A stretch of DNA of 64,000 nucleotides from the NCBI RefSeq assembly GCF_032854445.1, contig NC_088298.1, positions 13,131,504-13,195,503 on the forward strand. Reading direction: 5' to 3'. Made by a program: the position numbers and the translations under genes. Source of the stretch: Liolophura sinensis. Taxonomy: Eukaryota > Mollusca > Polyplacophora > Chitonida > Chitonidae. The notes beneath the pieces were generated by a model that worked only from the letters and a program-made list of their open reading frames with translations, searched no databases and was not told the origin of the DNA. Shown piece after piece: positions 1 to 15,326 of this stretch (position 1 is its first letter; each line of letters opens with the position of its first letter).

Positions 1-739
1 GTCAAGATCACGTGCCCAGCAACGGCCCTTACTCCATGGAAACCAAGGAAATTTGCAATTTTTCAACAGCTGGAGATGCCTGACCGAATTACGCATCTTT
101 TGGCACCCTATTTATGTGGGTCAGTGTTCAATTGTACTTTCTACAGCAGACTGTATCAAGTACCTTATGTTTTTTATATACAAAAGGTTTGGTTTTTTTA
201 AATGTAGATAAAGACATTGAGATTGTCTTCGACTTAGAAGTAAGACAATTGCTGGGTCAGTTAAATGGGCTTGGCCCAAAGATTTGACGTCTTCTGGGCT
301 ACCGAAGGGCACATAACTTATAATCAAAAGTTGAATATAGTAATGACCAGTCGCGATGGTACATAGTAAATGTAGCCGATTTTCATTAGTAAAAAGACCA
401 GGCAAAAATCCAAAAGTGGAGAAACTGTTCGAATACTGTTGGTAAGAGGCTAATCCGACGTATTTTGTGACGAGAAATCGAATGGTGCAAACCGCGTTGC
501 TCTCCAACCAATACCTTCGGCTGTAGCGACAATTGTATGATCATTGATGTCAAGATCACGTGCACAGCAACGGATCTTACTCCATGGAAACCAAGGAAAT
601 TTGCAATTTTTCAACAGCTGGAGATGCCTGACCGAATTACGCATCTTTTGGCGCCTTATTGATGTGGGTCAGTGTTCAATTGTACTTTTTACAGCAGACT
701 GTATCAAGTACCTTTTGTTTTTTATATAAAAATGGTGTG

Positions 740-3476
740 CTTTTTTCAAATGTAGATAAAGACATTGAGTTTGTCTTCGACTTAGAAGTAAGACAATTGC
801 TGGGTGAGTTAAATGGGCTTGGCCCAAAGATTTGACGTCTTCTGGGCTACCGAAGGGCACATAACTTATAATCAAAAGTTGAATATAGTAATGACCAGTT
901 GCGATGGTACACAGTAAATGTAGCCGATTTTCATTTTAAAAAAGACCAGGCAAAAATCCAAAAGTGCAAAAACTGTTCCAATGCTGCTGGTAAGAGGCTA
1001 ATCCGACGTATTTTGTGACGAGAAATCGAATGGTGCAAACCGCGTTGCTCTCGGACCATTACTTTTGGCTGTAGCGACAATTGTATGATCATTGATGTCA
1101 AGATCACGTGCCCAGCAACGGCTCTTACTCCATCGAAACCAAGGAAATTTGCAATTTTTCAACAGATGGAGGTGCCTGGCCCAATTCCGCATCGTTTGGC
1201 ACCTTATTGATGTGGGTCAGTGTTCAGTTGTACTTTTTACAGCAGACTGTATCAAGTACCTTATTTTATTTTATATACTAATGGTGTGGTTTTTCAACAT
1301 GCAGATAAAGACATTGAGTTTGTCTTCGACTTAGAAGTAAGACAATTGCTGGGTGAATTAAATGGGCTTGGCCCAAAGATTTGACGTCTTCTGGGCTACC
1401 GAAGGGCACATAACTTATAATCAAAAGTTGAATATAGTAATGACCAATCACAACGGTACATAGTAAATGTGGACGATTTCCATTAGCAAAAAGACCAGGC
1501 AAAAATCCAAAAGTAGAAAAACTATTCCAATGCTGCTGGTAAGATGCTAATCCGACGTATTTTGTGACGAGAAATCGAATAGTGCAAACCGCGTTGCTCT
1601 CCGACCAATACCTTTGCCTGTAGCGACAATTGAATGATCATTGATGTCAAGATCACGTGCCCAGCAACGGCCCTTACTCCATGGAAACCAAGGAAATTTG
1701 CAATTTTTCAACAGCTGGAGGTGCCTGGCCCAATTCCGCATCGTTTGGCACCTTATTGATGTGGGTCAGTGTTTAATTGTATTTTTTACAGCAGACTGTA
1801 TCAAGTACCTTATTTTATTTTATATACAAATGGTGTGTTTTTTTTAACATGTAGATAAAGACATTGAGTTTGTCTTCGACTTAGAAGTAAGACAATTGCT
1901 GGGTGAGTTAAATGGGCTTGGCCCAAAGATTTGACGTCTTCTGGGCTACCGAAGGGCACATAACTTATAATCAAAAGTTGAATATAGTAATGACCAGTCA
2001 CAACGGTACATAGTAAATGTAGACGATTTCCATTAGCAAAAAGACCAGGCAAAAATCCAAAAGAACAAAAACTGTTCCAATGCTGCTGGTAAGAGACTAA
2101 TCCGACGTATTTTGTGACGAAAAATCGAATGGTGCAAACCGCGCTGCTCTCCGTCCAATACTTTTGGCTGTATCGACAATTGAATGATCATTGATGTCAA
2201 GATCACGTGCCCAGCAACGGCCCTTACTCCATGGAAACCAAGGAAATTTGCAATTTTTCAACAGCTGGAGATGCCTGACCGAATTACGCATCTTTTGGCA
2301 CCTTATTGATGTGGGTCAGTGTTCAATTGTACTTTCTACAGCAGACTGTATCAAGTACCTTATGTTTTTTATATACAAATGGTGTGGTTTTTTTAAATGT
2401 AGATAAAGACATTGAGTTTGTCTTCGACTTAGAAGTAAGACAATTGCTGGGTAAGTTAAATGGGCTTGGCCCAAAGATTTGACGTCTTCTGGGCTACCGA
2501 AGGGCACATAACTTATAATCAAAAGTTGAATATAGTAATGACCAGTCGCGATGGTACATAGTAAATGTAGCCGATTTTCATTAGTAAAAAGACCAGGCAA
2601 AAATCCAAAAGTGGAGAAACTGTTCGAATACTGTTGGTAAGAGGCTAATCCGACGTATTTTGTGACGAGAAATCGAATGGTGCAAACCGCGTTGCTCTCC
2701 AACCAATACCTTCGGCTGTAGCGACAATTGTATGATCATTGATGTCAAGATCCCGTGACCAGCAACGGCTCCATGGAAACCAAAGAAAATTTGCAATTTT
2801 TCAACAGCTGGAGGTGCCTGGCCCAAATCCGCATCGTTTGGCACCTTAACGATGTGGGTCAGTGTTTAATTGTACTTTTTACAGCAGACTGTATCAAGTA
2901 CCTTGTGTTTTTTATATACAAATGGTGTGGTTTTTTAACATGTAGATAAAGACATTGAGATTATCTTCGACTTAGAAGTAAGACAATTGCTGGGTGAGTT
3001 AAATGGGCTTGCCCCAAAGATTTGACGTCTTCTGAGCTACCGAAGGGCACATACCTTATAATCAAAAGTTAAATATAGTAATGACCAGTCGCGATGGTAC
3101 ATAGTAAGTGTGGACGATTTCCATTAGCAAAAAGACCAGGCAAAAATCCAAAAGTAGAAAAACTGTTCCAATGCTGCTGGTAAGAGGCTAATCCGACGTA
3201 TTTTGTGACGAGAAATCGAATGGTGCAAACCGCGTTGCTCTCCAACCAATACCTTTGGCTGTAGCGACAATTGTATGATCATTGATGTCAAGATCACGTG
3301 CACAGCAACGGATCTTACTCCATGGAAACCAAGGAAATTTGCAATTTTTCAACAGCTGGAGATGCCTGACCGAATTACGCATCTTTTGGCACCTTATTGA
3401 TGTGGGTCATTGTTCAATTGTACTTTTTACAGCAGACTGTATGAAGGACCTTGTGTTTTTTATATACAAATGGTGT
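740..3476. repeat. Higher-order repeat copy 1 (five monomers, ~2.74 kb)
   Basis: Each monomer in this stretch is matched by the monomer about 2,737 bp downstream far better than by its immediate neighbours. Diagnostic variants are shared, for example 'cattttaaaaaagacc' near 930 and 3,670, and the 6-bp-shorter unit near 2,744 and 5,479. Boundaries are approximate, because the start is placed where the first and sixth monomers stop differing. Confidence 0.85.
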
Positions 3477-6213
3477 GCTTTTCTTAAATGTAGATAAAGA
3501 CATTGAGTTTGTCTTCGACTTAGAAGTAAGACAATTGCTGGGTGAGTTAAATGGGCTTGGCCCAAAGATTTGACGTCTTCTGGGCTACCGAAGGGCACAT
3601 AACTTATAATCAAAAGTTGAATATAGTAATGACCAGTTGCGATGGTACACAGTAAATGTAGCCGATTTTCATTTTAAAAAAGACCAGGCAAAAATCCAAA
3701 AGTGCAAAAACTGTTCCAATGCTGCTGGTAAGAGGCTAATCCGACGTATTTTGTGACGAGAAATCGAATGGTGCAAACCGCGTTGCTCTCGGACCATTAC
3801 TTTTGGCTGTAGCGACAATTGTATGATCATTGATGTCAAGATCACGTGCCCAGCAACGGCTCTTACTCCATCGAAACCAAGGAAATTTGCAATTTTTCAA
3901 CAGATGGAGGTGCCTGGCCCAATTCCGCATCGTTTGGCACCTTATTGATGTGGGTCAGTGTTCAGTTGTACTTTTTACAGCAGACTGTATCAAGTACCTT
4001 ATTTTATTTTATATACTAATGGTGTGGTTTTTCAACATGCAGATAAAGACATTGAGTTTGTCTTCGACTTAGAAGTAAGACAATTGCTGGTGAATTAAAT
4101 GGGCTTGGCCCAAAGATTTGACGTCTTCTGGGCTACCGAAGGGCACATAACTTATAATCAAAAGTTGAATATAGTAATGACCAATCACAACGGTACATAG
4201 TAAATGTGGACGATTTCCATTAGCAAAAAGACCAGGCAAAAATCCAAAAGTAGAAAAACTATTCCAATGCTGCTGGTAAGATGCTAATCCGACGTATTTT
4301 GTGACGAGAAATCGAATAGTGCAAACCGCGTTGCTCTCCGACCAATACCTTTGCCTGTAGCGACAATTGAATGATCATTGATGTCAAGATCACGTGCCCA
4401 GCAACGGCCCTTACTCCATGGAAACCAAGGAAATTTGCAATTTTTCAACAGCTGGAGGTGCCTGGCCCAATTCCGCATCGTTTGGCACCTTATTGATGTG
4501 GGTCAGTGTTTAATTGTATTTTTTACAGCAGACTGTATCAAGTACCTTATTTTATTTTATATACAAATGGTGTGTTTTTTTTAACATGTAGATAAAGACA
4601 TTGAGTTTGTCTTCGACTTAGAAGTAAGACAATTGCTGGGTGAGTTAAATGGGCTTGGCCCAAAGATTTGACGTCTTCTGGGCTACCGAAGGGCACATAA
4701 CTTATAATCAAAAGTTGAATATAGTAATGACCAGTCACAACGGTACATAGTAAATGTAGACGATTTCCATTAGCAAAAAGACCAGGCAAAAATCCAAAAG
4801 AACAAAAACTGTTCCAATGCTGCTGGTAAGAGACTAATCCGACGTATTTTGTGACGAAAAATCGAATGGTGCAAACCGCGCTGCTCTCCGTCCAATACTT
4901 TTGGCTGTATCGACAATTGAATGATCATTGATGTCAAGATCACGTGCCCAGCAACGGCCCTTACTCCATGGAAACCAAGGAAATTTGCAATTTTTCAACA
5001 GCTGGAGATGCCTGACCGAATTACGCATCTTTTGGCACCTTATTGATGTGGGTCAGTGTTCAATTGTACTTTCTACAGCAGACTGTATCAAGTACCTTAT
5101 GTTTTTTATATACAAATGGTGTGGTTTTTTTAAATGTAGATAAAGACATTGAGTTTGTCTTCGACTTAGAAGTAAGACAATTGCTGGGTAAGTTAAATGG
5201 GCTTGCCCAAAGATTTGACGTCTTCTGGGCTACCGAAGGGCACATAACTTATAATCAAAAGTTGAATATAGTAATGACCAGTCGCGATGGTACATAGTAA
5301 ATGTAGCCGATTTTCATTAGTAAAAAGACCAGGCAAAAATCCAAAAGTGGAGAAACTGTTCGAATACTGTTGGTAAGAGGCTAATCCGACGTATTTTGTG
5401 ACGAGAAATCGAATGGTGCAAACCGCGTTGCTCTCCAACCAATACCTTCGGCTGTAGCGACAATTGTATGATCATTGATGTCAAGATCCCGTGACCAGCA
5501 ACGGCTCCATGGAAACCAAAGAAAATTTGCAATTTTTCAACAGCTGGAGGTGCCTGGCCCAAATCCGCATCGTTTGGCACCTTAACGATGTGGGTCAGTG
5601 TTTAATTGTACTTTTTACAGCAGACTGTATCAAGTACCTTGTGTTTTTTATATACAAATGGTGTGGTTTTTTAACATGTAGATAAAGACATTGAGATTAT
5701 CTTCGACTTAGAAGTAAGACAATTGCTGGGTGAGTTAAATGGGCTTGCCCCAAAGATTTGACGTCTTCTGAGCTACCGAAGGGCACATACCTTATAATCA
5801 AAAGTTAAATATAGTAATGACCAGTCGCGATGGTACATAGTAAGTGTGGACGATTTCCATTAGCAAAAAGACCAGGCAAAAATCCAAAAGTAGAAAAACT
5901 GTTCCAATGCTGCTGGTAAGAGGCTAATCCGACGTATTTTGTGACGAGAAATCGAATGGTGCAAACCGCGTTGCTCTCCAACCAATACCTTTGGCTGTAG
6001 CGACAATTGTATGATCATTGATGTCAAGATCACGTGCACAGCAACGGATCTTACTCCATGGAAACCAAGGAAATTTGCAATTTTTCAACAGCTGGAGATG
6101 CCTGACCGAATTACGCATCTTTTGGCACCTTATTGATGTGGGTCAGTGTTCAATTGTACTTTTTACAGCAGACTGTATGAAGGACCTTGTGTTTTTTATA
6201 TACAAATGGTGTG
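3477..6213. repeat. Higher-order repeat copy 2 (five monomers, ~2.74 kb)
   Basis: This is a near-identical copy of 740-3476. The visible differences are mostly single-base losses in short G runs (near 4,089 'gctggtgaatt' against 'gctgggtgaatt', and near 5,204 'gcttgcccaaag' against 'gcttggcccaaag') plus a few substitutions. Similarity falls to ordinary monomer-to-monomer level just after 6,230. It is either a very recent tandem duplication or an assembly duplication. Confidence 0.85.
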
Positions 6214-9200
6214 CTTTTCTTAAATGTAGATAAAGACATTGAGTTTATCTTCGAATTAGAAGAAAGACAATTGCTGGGTGAGTTAAATGGGCTTGGCCCA
6301 AAGATTTGACGTCTTCTGGGCTACCGAAGGGCACATAACTTATAATCAAAAGTTGAATATAGTAATGACCAGTCGCGATGGTACATAGTAAATGTAGCAA
6401 ATTTTCATTAGCAAAAAGACACAGCAAAAATCAAAAAGTGCAAAAACTGTTCCAATGCTGCTGGTTAGAGGCTAATCCGAAGTATTTTGTGACGAGAAAT
6501 CGAATGGTGCAAACCGCGTTGCTCTCCGACGAATATTTTTGTCTGTAGCGACAATGGAATGATCATTGATGTCAAGATCACGTGCCCAGCAACGGCCCTT
6601 ACTCCATGGAAACCAAGGATATTTGCAATTTTTCAACAGCTGGAGGTGCCTGGCCCAATTCCGCATCGTTTGGCTCCTTATCGATGTGGGTCAGTGATCA
6701 ATTGTACTTTTCACAGCAGACCCTATCAAGTACCTTGTGTTTTTTGTATACAAATGGTGTGGTTTTTTTAAATGTAGATAAAGACATTGAGTTTGTCTTC
6801 GACTTAGAAGTAAGACAATTGCTGGGTGAGTTAAATGGGCTTGGCCCAAAGATTTGACGTCTTCTGAGCTACCGAAGGGCACATACCTTATAATCAAAAG
6901 TTAAATATAGTAATGACCAGTCGCAATGGTACATAATAAATGTAGCCGATTTTCTTTAGCAAAAAGACACAGCAAAAATCCAAAAGTACAAAACCTGTTC
7001 CAATGCTGCTGGTAAGAGGCTAATCGGACGTATTTTGTGACGAGAAATCGAATGGTGCAAACCGCGTTGCTCTCCGACCAATACCTTTGGCTGTAGCGAC
7101 AATTGTATGATCATTGATGTCATAATCACGTGCCCAGCAACGACTATTACTCCATGGAAACCAAGGAAATTTGCAATTTTTCAACAGCTGGAGATGCCTG
7201 ACCGAATTAGGCATCTTTTGGCACCTTATTGATGTGGGTCAGTGTTCAATTGTACTTTTTACAGCAGACTGTATCAAGTACCTTGTGTTTTTTATATACA
7301 AAGGTGTGCTTTTCTTAAATGTAGATAAAGACATTGAGTTTGTCTTCGACTTAGAAGTAAGACAATTGCTGGGTGAGTTAAATGGGCTTGGCCCAAAGAT
7401 TTGACGTCTTTTGGGCTACCGAAGGGCACATAACTTATAATCAAAAGTTGAATATAGTAATGACCAGTCGCGATGGTACATGGTAAATGTAGCAAATTTT
7501 CATTAGCAAAAAGACACGGCAAAAATCCAAAAGTGCAAAAACTGTTCCAATACTGCTGGTAAGAGGCTAATCCGACGTATTTTGTGACGAGAAATCGAAT
7601 GGTGCAAACCGCGTTGCTCTCCGACGAATATTTTTGTCTGTAGCGACAATTGAATGATCATTGATGTCAAGATCACGTGCCCAGCAACGGCCCTTACTCC
7701 ATGGAAACCAAGGAAATTTGCAATTTTTCAACAGCTGATGGTGCCTGGCCCAATTCCGCATCGTTTGGCACCTTATCGATGTGGGTCAGTGATCAATTGT
7801 ACTTTTAACAGCAGACTGTATCAAGTACCTTGTCTTTTTTGTATACAAATGGTGTGGTTTTTTTAAATGTAGATAAAGACATTGAGTTTGTCTTCGACTT
7901 AGAAGTAAGACAATTGCTGGGTGAGTTAAATGGGCTTGGCCCAAAGATTTGACGTCTTCTGGGCTACCGAAGGGCACATAACTTATAATCAAAAGTTGAA
8001 TATAGTAATGACCAGTCGCGATGGTACATAGTAAATGTAGCCGATTTTCTTTAGCAAAAAGACACAGCAAAAATTCAAAAGTGGAAAACCTGTTCCAATG
8101 CTGCTGGTAAGAGGCTAATCCGACGTATTTTGTGACGAGAAATCGAATGGTGCAAAGCGCGTTGCTCTCCGACCAATACCTTTGGCTGTAGCGACAATTG
8201 TATGATCATTGATGTCAAGATCACATGCCCAGCAACGGCTCCATTGAAACCAAAGAAAATTTGCAATTTTTCAACAGCTGGAGGTGCCTGGCCCAAATCC
8301 GCATCGTTTGGCACCTTAACGATGTGGGTCAGTGTTTAATTGTACTTTTTACAGCAGACTGTATCAAGTACCTTGTGTTTTTTATATACAAATGGTGTGG
8401 TTTTTTTAACATGTAGATAAAGACATTGAGATTATCTTCGACTTAGAAGTAAGACAATTGCTGGGTGAGTTAATTGGGCTTGGCCCAAAGATTTGACGTC
8501 TTCTGAGCTACCGAAGGGCACATACCTTATAATCAAAAGTTAAATATAGTAATGACCAGTCGCGATGGTACATAGTAAGTGTAGACGATTTCCATTAGCA
8601 AAAAGACCAAGCAAAAATCCAAAAGTAGAAAAACTGTTCCAATGCTGCTGGTAAGAGACTAATTCGACGTATTTTGTGACGAGAAATCGAATGGTGCAAA
8701 CCGCGTTGCTCTCCGACCAAAAGCTTTGACTGTAGCGACAATTGTGTGATTATTGATGTCAAGATCACGTGCCCAGCAACGGCTCTTACTCCATAGAAAC
8801 CAAGGAAATTTGCAATTGTTCAACAACTGGAGGTGCCTGACCCAATTCCGCATCGTTTGGCACCTTATTAATGTGGGTCAGTGTTCAGTTGTACTTTTTA
8901 CAGCAGACTGTATCAAGTACCTTGTGTTTTTCATATACAAATGGTATGGTTTTTCTACACGTAGATAAAGACATTGTGTTTGTCTTCGACTTAGAAGTAA
9001 GACAACTGCTGGGTGAGTTAAATGTGCTTGGCCCAAAGATTTGACGTCTTCTGGGCTACCGAAGGGCACATAACTTATAATCAAAAGTTGAATATAGTAA
9101 TGACCAGTCACAACGGTATATAGTAAATGTAGACAATTTCCATTAGCAAAAAGACCAGGCAAAAATCCAAAAGTAGAAAAACCGTTCCAATGCTGCTGGT

Positions 9201-12200
9201 AAGAGGCTAATCCGACGTATTTTGTGACGAGAAATCAAATGGTGCAAACCGCGTTGCTCTCCGACCAATACTTTTGGCTGTAGCGACAATTGTATGATAA
9301 TTGATGTCAAGATCACGTGCCCAGCAACGGCCCTTACTCCATGGAAACCAAGGAAATTTGCAATTTTTCAACAGCTGGAGGTGCCTGGCCCAATTCCGCA
9401 TCGTTTGGCTCCTTATCGATGTGGGTCAGTGATCAATTGTACTTTTCACAGCAGACTGTATCAAGTACCTTGTGTTTTTTGTATACAAATGGTGTGTTTT
9501 TTTTAAATGTAGATAAAGACATTGAGTTTGTCTTCGACTTAGAAGTAAGACATCTGCTGGGTGAGTTAAATGGGCTTGGCCCAAAGATTTGACGTCTTCT
9601 GAGCTACCGAAGGGCACATACCTTATAATTAAAAGCTGAATATAGTAATGACCAGTCGCGATGGTACATAGTAAATGTAGCCGATTTTCTTTAGCAAAAA
9701 GACACAGCAAAAATCCAAAAGTGCAAAACCTGTTCCAATGCTGCTGGTAAGAGGCTAATCCGAAGTATTTTGTGACGAGAAATCGAATGGTGCAAGCCGC
9801 GTTGCTCTCCGACCAATACCTTTGGCTGTAGCGACAATTGTATGATCATTGATGTCAAGATCACGTGCCCAGCAACGGCTCCATGGAAACCAAGGAAATT
9901 TGCAATTTTTCAACAGGTGGAGGTGCCTGGCCGAAATCCGCATCGTTTGGCACCTTAATGATGTGGGTCAGTGTTTAATTGTACTTTTTACAGCAGACTG
10001 TATCAAGTACCTTGTGTTTTTTATATACAAATGGTGTGGTTTTTTAACATGTAAATAAAGACATTGAGATTATCTTCGACTTAGAAGTAAGACAATTGCT
10101 GGGTGAGTTAAATGGGCTTGGCCCAAAGATTTGACGTTTTCTGGGCTACCGAAGGGCACATAACTTATAATCAAAAGTTAAATATAGTAATGACCAGTCA
10201 CAACGGTACATAGTAAATGTAGACAATTACCATTAGCAAAAAGACCAGGCAAAAATCCAAAAGTAGAAAAACTGTTCCAATGCTGCTGGTAAGAGACTAA
10301 TCCGACGTATTTTGTGACGAGAAATCGAATGGTGCAAACCGCGTTACTCTCCGACCAATACCTTTGGCTGTAGCGACAATTGTATGATCATTGATGTCAT
10401 AATCACGTGCACAGCAACGGCTCTTACTCCATGGAAACCAAGGAAATTTGCAATTTTTCAACAGCTGGAGATGCCTGACCGAATTACGCATCTTTTGGCA
10501 CCTTATTGATGTGGGTCAGTGTTCAATTGTACTTTTTACAGCAGACTGTATCAAGTACCTTGTGTTTTTTTTTTTACAAAGGTGTGCTTTTCTTAAATGT
10601 AGATAAAGACATTGAGTTTGTCTTCGACTTAGAAGTAAGACAATGGCTGGGTGAGTTAAATGGGCTTGGCCCAAAGATTTGACGTCTTTTGGGCTACCGA
10701 AGGGCACATAACTTATAATCAAAAGTTGAATATAGTAATGACCAGTCGCGATGGTACATAGTAAATGTAGCAAATTTTCATTAGCAAAAAGACACAGCAA
10801 AAATCCGAAAGTGCAAAAACTGTTCCAATACTGCTGGTAAGAGGCTAATCCGACGTATTTTGTGACGAGAAATCGAATGGTGCAAACCGCGTTGCTCTCC
10901 GACGAATACCTTTGGCTGTAGCGACAATTGTATGATCATTGATGTCAGGATCACGTGCCCAGCAACGGCTCCATGGAAACCAAAGCATATTTGCAATTTT
11001 TCAACAGCTGGAGGTGCCTGGCCCAAATCCGCATCGTTTGGCACCTTAACGATGTGGTTCTGTGTTTAATTGTACTTTTTACAGCAGACTGTATCAAGTG
11101 CCTTGTGTTTTTTATATACAAATGGTGTGGTTTTTTAACATGTAGATAAAGACATTGAGATTATCTTCGACTTAGAAGTAAGACATCTGCTGGGTGAGTT
11201 AAATGGGCTTGGCCCAAAGATTTGACGTCTTCTGGGCTACCGAAGGGCACATAACTTATAATCAAAAGTTGAATATAGTAATGACCAGTCGCGATCGTAC
11301 ATAGTAAATGTAGCCGATTTTCATTAGCAAAAAGACACAGCAAAAATCCAAAAGTAGAAAAACTGTTTCAATGCTGCTGGTAAGAGGCTATTCCGACGTA
11401 TTTTGTGACGAGAAAATCGAATGGTGCAAACCGCGTTGCTCTCCGACGAATATTTTTGTCTGTAGCGACAATTGAATGATCATTGATGTCAAGATCACGT
11501 GCCCAGCAACGGCTCTTACTCCATGGAAACCAAGGAAATTTGCAATTTTTCAACAGCTGGAGGTGTCTGGCCCAATTCCGCATCGTTTGGCACCTTATTG
11601 ATGTGGGTCAGTGTTCAATTGTACTTTTTACAGCAGACTGTATCAAGTACCTTGTTTTAATTTATAAACAAATGGTGTGCTTTTTCAACATGTAGATAAA
11701 AACATTGAGTTTGTCTTTGACTTAGAAGTAAGACAATTGCTGAGTGAGTTAAATGGGCTTGGCCCAAAGATTTGACGTCTTCTGGGCTACCGAAGGGCAC
11801 ATAACTGATAATCAAAAGTTGAATATAGTAATGACCAGTCACAACGGTACATAGTAAATGTAGCCGATTTGCATTAGCAAAAAGACACGGCAAAAATCCA
11901 AAAGTGCAAAACTGTTCCAATGCTGCTGGTAAGAGGCTAATCCGACGTATTTTGTGACGAGAAATCGAATGGTGCAAACCGCGTTGCTCTCCGACGAATA
12001 TTTTTGTCTGTAGCGACAATTGAATGATCATTGATGTCAAGATCACGTGCCCAGCAACGGCTCTTACTCCATGGAAACCAAGGAAATTTGCAATTTTTCA
12101 ACAACTGCAGGTGGCTGACCGAATTACGCATCTTTTGGCACCTTTTTGATGTGGGTCAGTGTTCAATTGTATTTTTTACAGCAGACTGTATCAAGTACCT

Positions 12201-15200
12201 TGTGTTTTTTATATACAAATGGTGTGGTTTTTTTAAAGGTAGATAAAGACATTGAGTTTGTCTTCGACTCAGAAGTAAGACATCTGCTGGGTGAGTTAAA
12301 TGGGCTTGGCCCAAAGATTTGACGTCTTCTGGGCTACCGAAGGGCACATAACTTATAATCAAAAGTTGAATATATTAATGACCAGTCGCGATGGTACATA
12401 GTAAATGTAGCCGATTTTCATTAGCAAAAAGACACAGCAAAAATCCAAAAGTGCAAAAACTGTTCCAATGCTGCTGGTAAGATGCTAATCCGACGTATTT
12501 TGTAACGAGAAATCGAATGGTGCAAACCGCGTTGCTCTCCGACCAATACCTTTGGCTGTAGCGACAATTGACTGATCATTGATGTCAAGATCACGTGCCC
12601 AGCAACGGCTCTTACTCCATGGAAACCAAGGAAATTTGCAATTTTTCAACAGCTGGAGATGCCTGACCGAATTCCGCATCTTTTGGCGCCTTATTGATGT
12701 GGGGCAGTGTTCAATTGTACTTTTTACAGCAGACTGTATCAAGTACCTTGTTTTATTTTATATACAAATGGTGTGGTTTTTTTAAAGGTAGATAAAGACA
12801 TTGAGTTTGTCTTTGACTAAGAAGTAAGACATCTGCTGGGTGAGTTAAATGGGCTTGGCCCAAAGATTTGACGTCTTCTGGGCTACCGATGGGAACATAA
12901 CTTATAATCAAAAGTTGAATATAGTAATGACCAGTCGCGATGGTACATAGTAAATGTAGCCGATTTTTATTAGAAAAAAGACACAGCAAAAATCCAAAAG
13001 TGCAAAAACTGTTCCAATGCTGCTGGTAAGATGCTAATCCGACGTATTTTGTGACGTGAAATAAAATGGTGCAAACTGCGTTGCTCTCCGACCAATACCT
13101 TTGGCTGTAGCGACAATTGTATGATCATTGATGTCAAGATCACGTGCCCAGCAACGGCTCTTACTCCATGGAAACCAAGGAAATTTGCAATTTTTCAACA
13201 GCTGGAGATGCCTGACCGAATTACGCATCTTTTGGCACCTGTTTGATGTGGGTCAGTGTTAAATTGTATTTTTTACAGCAGACTGTATCAAATACCTTGT
13301 TTTTTTTATATACAAATGGTGTGGTTTTTTTAAATGTACATAAAGACATTGAGTTTGTCTTCGACTGAGAAGCAAGACAATTGCTGGGTCAGCTAAATGG
13401 GCTTGGCCCAAAGATTTGACGTCTTCTGGGCTACCGAAGGGCACATAACTTATAATCAAAAGTTGAATATAGTAATGACCACTCGCGATGGTACATAGTA
13501 AATGTAGCCGATTTTCATTAGCTAAAGGACAGGGCAAAATTCCAAAATTACAAAAACTGCTTCAATGCTGCTGGTAAGAGGCTAATCCGACGTATTTTGT
13601 GACGAGAAATCGAATGGGGCAAACCGCGTTGCTCTCCGACTAATATTTTTGGCTGTAGCGACAATTGAATAATCATTGATGTCATAATTACGTGCCCAGC
13701 AAAGGCCCTTACTCCATGGAAACCAAGGAAATTTGCAATTTTTCAACAGCTGGGGATGCCTGACCGAATTCCGCATCGTTTGGCACCTTATTGATGTGGG
13801 TCAGTGTTCAATTGTACTTTTTACAGCAGACTGTATCAAGTACCTTGTTTTATTTTATATACAAATTGTGTGGTTTTTTTACATGTAGATAAAGACATTG
13901 AGTTTGTCTTCGACTAAGAAGTAGGACAATTGCTGGGTGAGTTAAATGGGTTTGGCCCAAAGATTTCACGTCTTCTGGGCTACCGAAGGGCACATAACTT
14001 ATAATCAAAAGTTGAATATAGTAATGACCAGTCGCGATGGTACATGGTAAATGTAGCCGATTTTCATTAGCAAAAAGACCAGTCAAAAATCCAAAAGTGG
14101 AGAAACTGTTTCAATGCTGCTGGTAAGAGGCTAATCCGACGTATTTTGTGACGAGAAATCGAATGGTGCAAACCGCGTTGCTCTCCGACCAATACTTTTG
14201 GCTGTAGCGACAATTGAATGATCATTGATGTCAAGATCACGTGCCCAACATCGGCTCTTACTCCATGGAAACCAAGGAAATTTGCAATTTTTCAACAGCT
14301 GGAGATGCCTGACGGAATTCCGCATCGTTTAGCACCTTATTTATGTGGGTCAGTGTTTAATTGTACTTTTTACAGCATACTGTATCAAGTACCTTGTTTT
14401 ATTTTATATACAAACTGTGTGGTTTTTCAACATGTAGATAAAGACATTGAGTTTGTCTTCGACTTAGAAGTAAGACAATTGCTGGGTGAGTTAAATGGGC
14501 TTGGCCCAAAAATTTGACGTCTTCTGGGCTACCGAAGGGCACATAACTTATAATCAAAAGTTGAATATAGTAATGACCAGTCACAATGGTACATAGTAAA
14601 TGTAGACGATTTCCATTAGTAAAAAGACCAGGAAAGAATCCAAAAGTAGAAAAAACTGTTCCAATGCTGCTGTTAAGAGGCTAATCCGACGTATTTTGTG
14701 ACGAGAAATCGAATGGTGCAAACCGCGTTGCTCTCCGACCAATACTTTTGGCTGTAGCGACAATTAAATGGTCATTGATGACATAAACACGTGCCCAGAA
14801 ACGGCCCTTACCCCATGGAAACCAAGGAAATTTGCAATTTTTGAACAGCTGGAGATGTCTAGCCCAATTCCTCATCTTTTGGCACCTTATTGATGTGGGT
14901 CAGTGTTCAATTGTACTTTTTACAGCAGACTGTATCAAGTACCTTGTTTTATTTTATATACAAATGGTGTGGTTTTTCTACATGTAGATAAAGACATTGA
15001 GATTGTCTTCGACTTAGAAGTAAGACAATTGCTGGGTGAGTTAAATGGGCTTGGCCCAAAGATTTGACGTCTTCTGGGCTACCGAAGGGCAGATAACTTA
15101 TAATCAAAAGTTGAATATAGTAATGACCAGTCGCGATGGTACATAATAAATGTAGCCGATTTCCATTAGCAAAAAGACACAGCAAAAATCCAAAAGTAGA

Positions 15201-15326
15201 AAAACTGTTCCAATGCTGTTGGTAAGAGGCTAATCCGACGTATTTTGTGACGAGAAATCGAATGGTGCACACCGCGTTGCTCTCCGACCAATACTTTTGG
15301 CTGTAGCAACATTTAAAAGGTCATTG

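Noticed and set aside
121..507. Open frames of 60-130 codons repeated on both strands of the satellite
   Set aside because: They recur because the DNA recurs; they differ by frame-breaking indels between copies and resemble no protein family I know.
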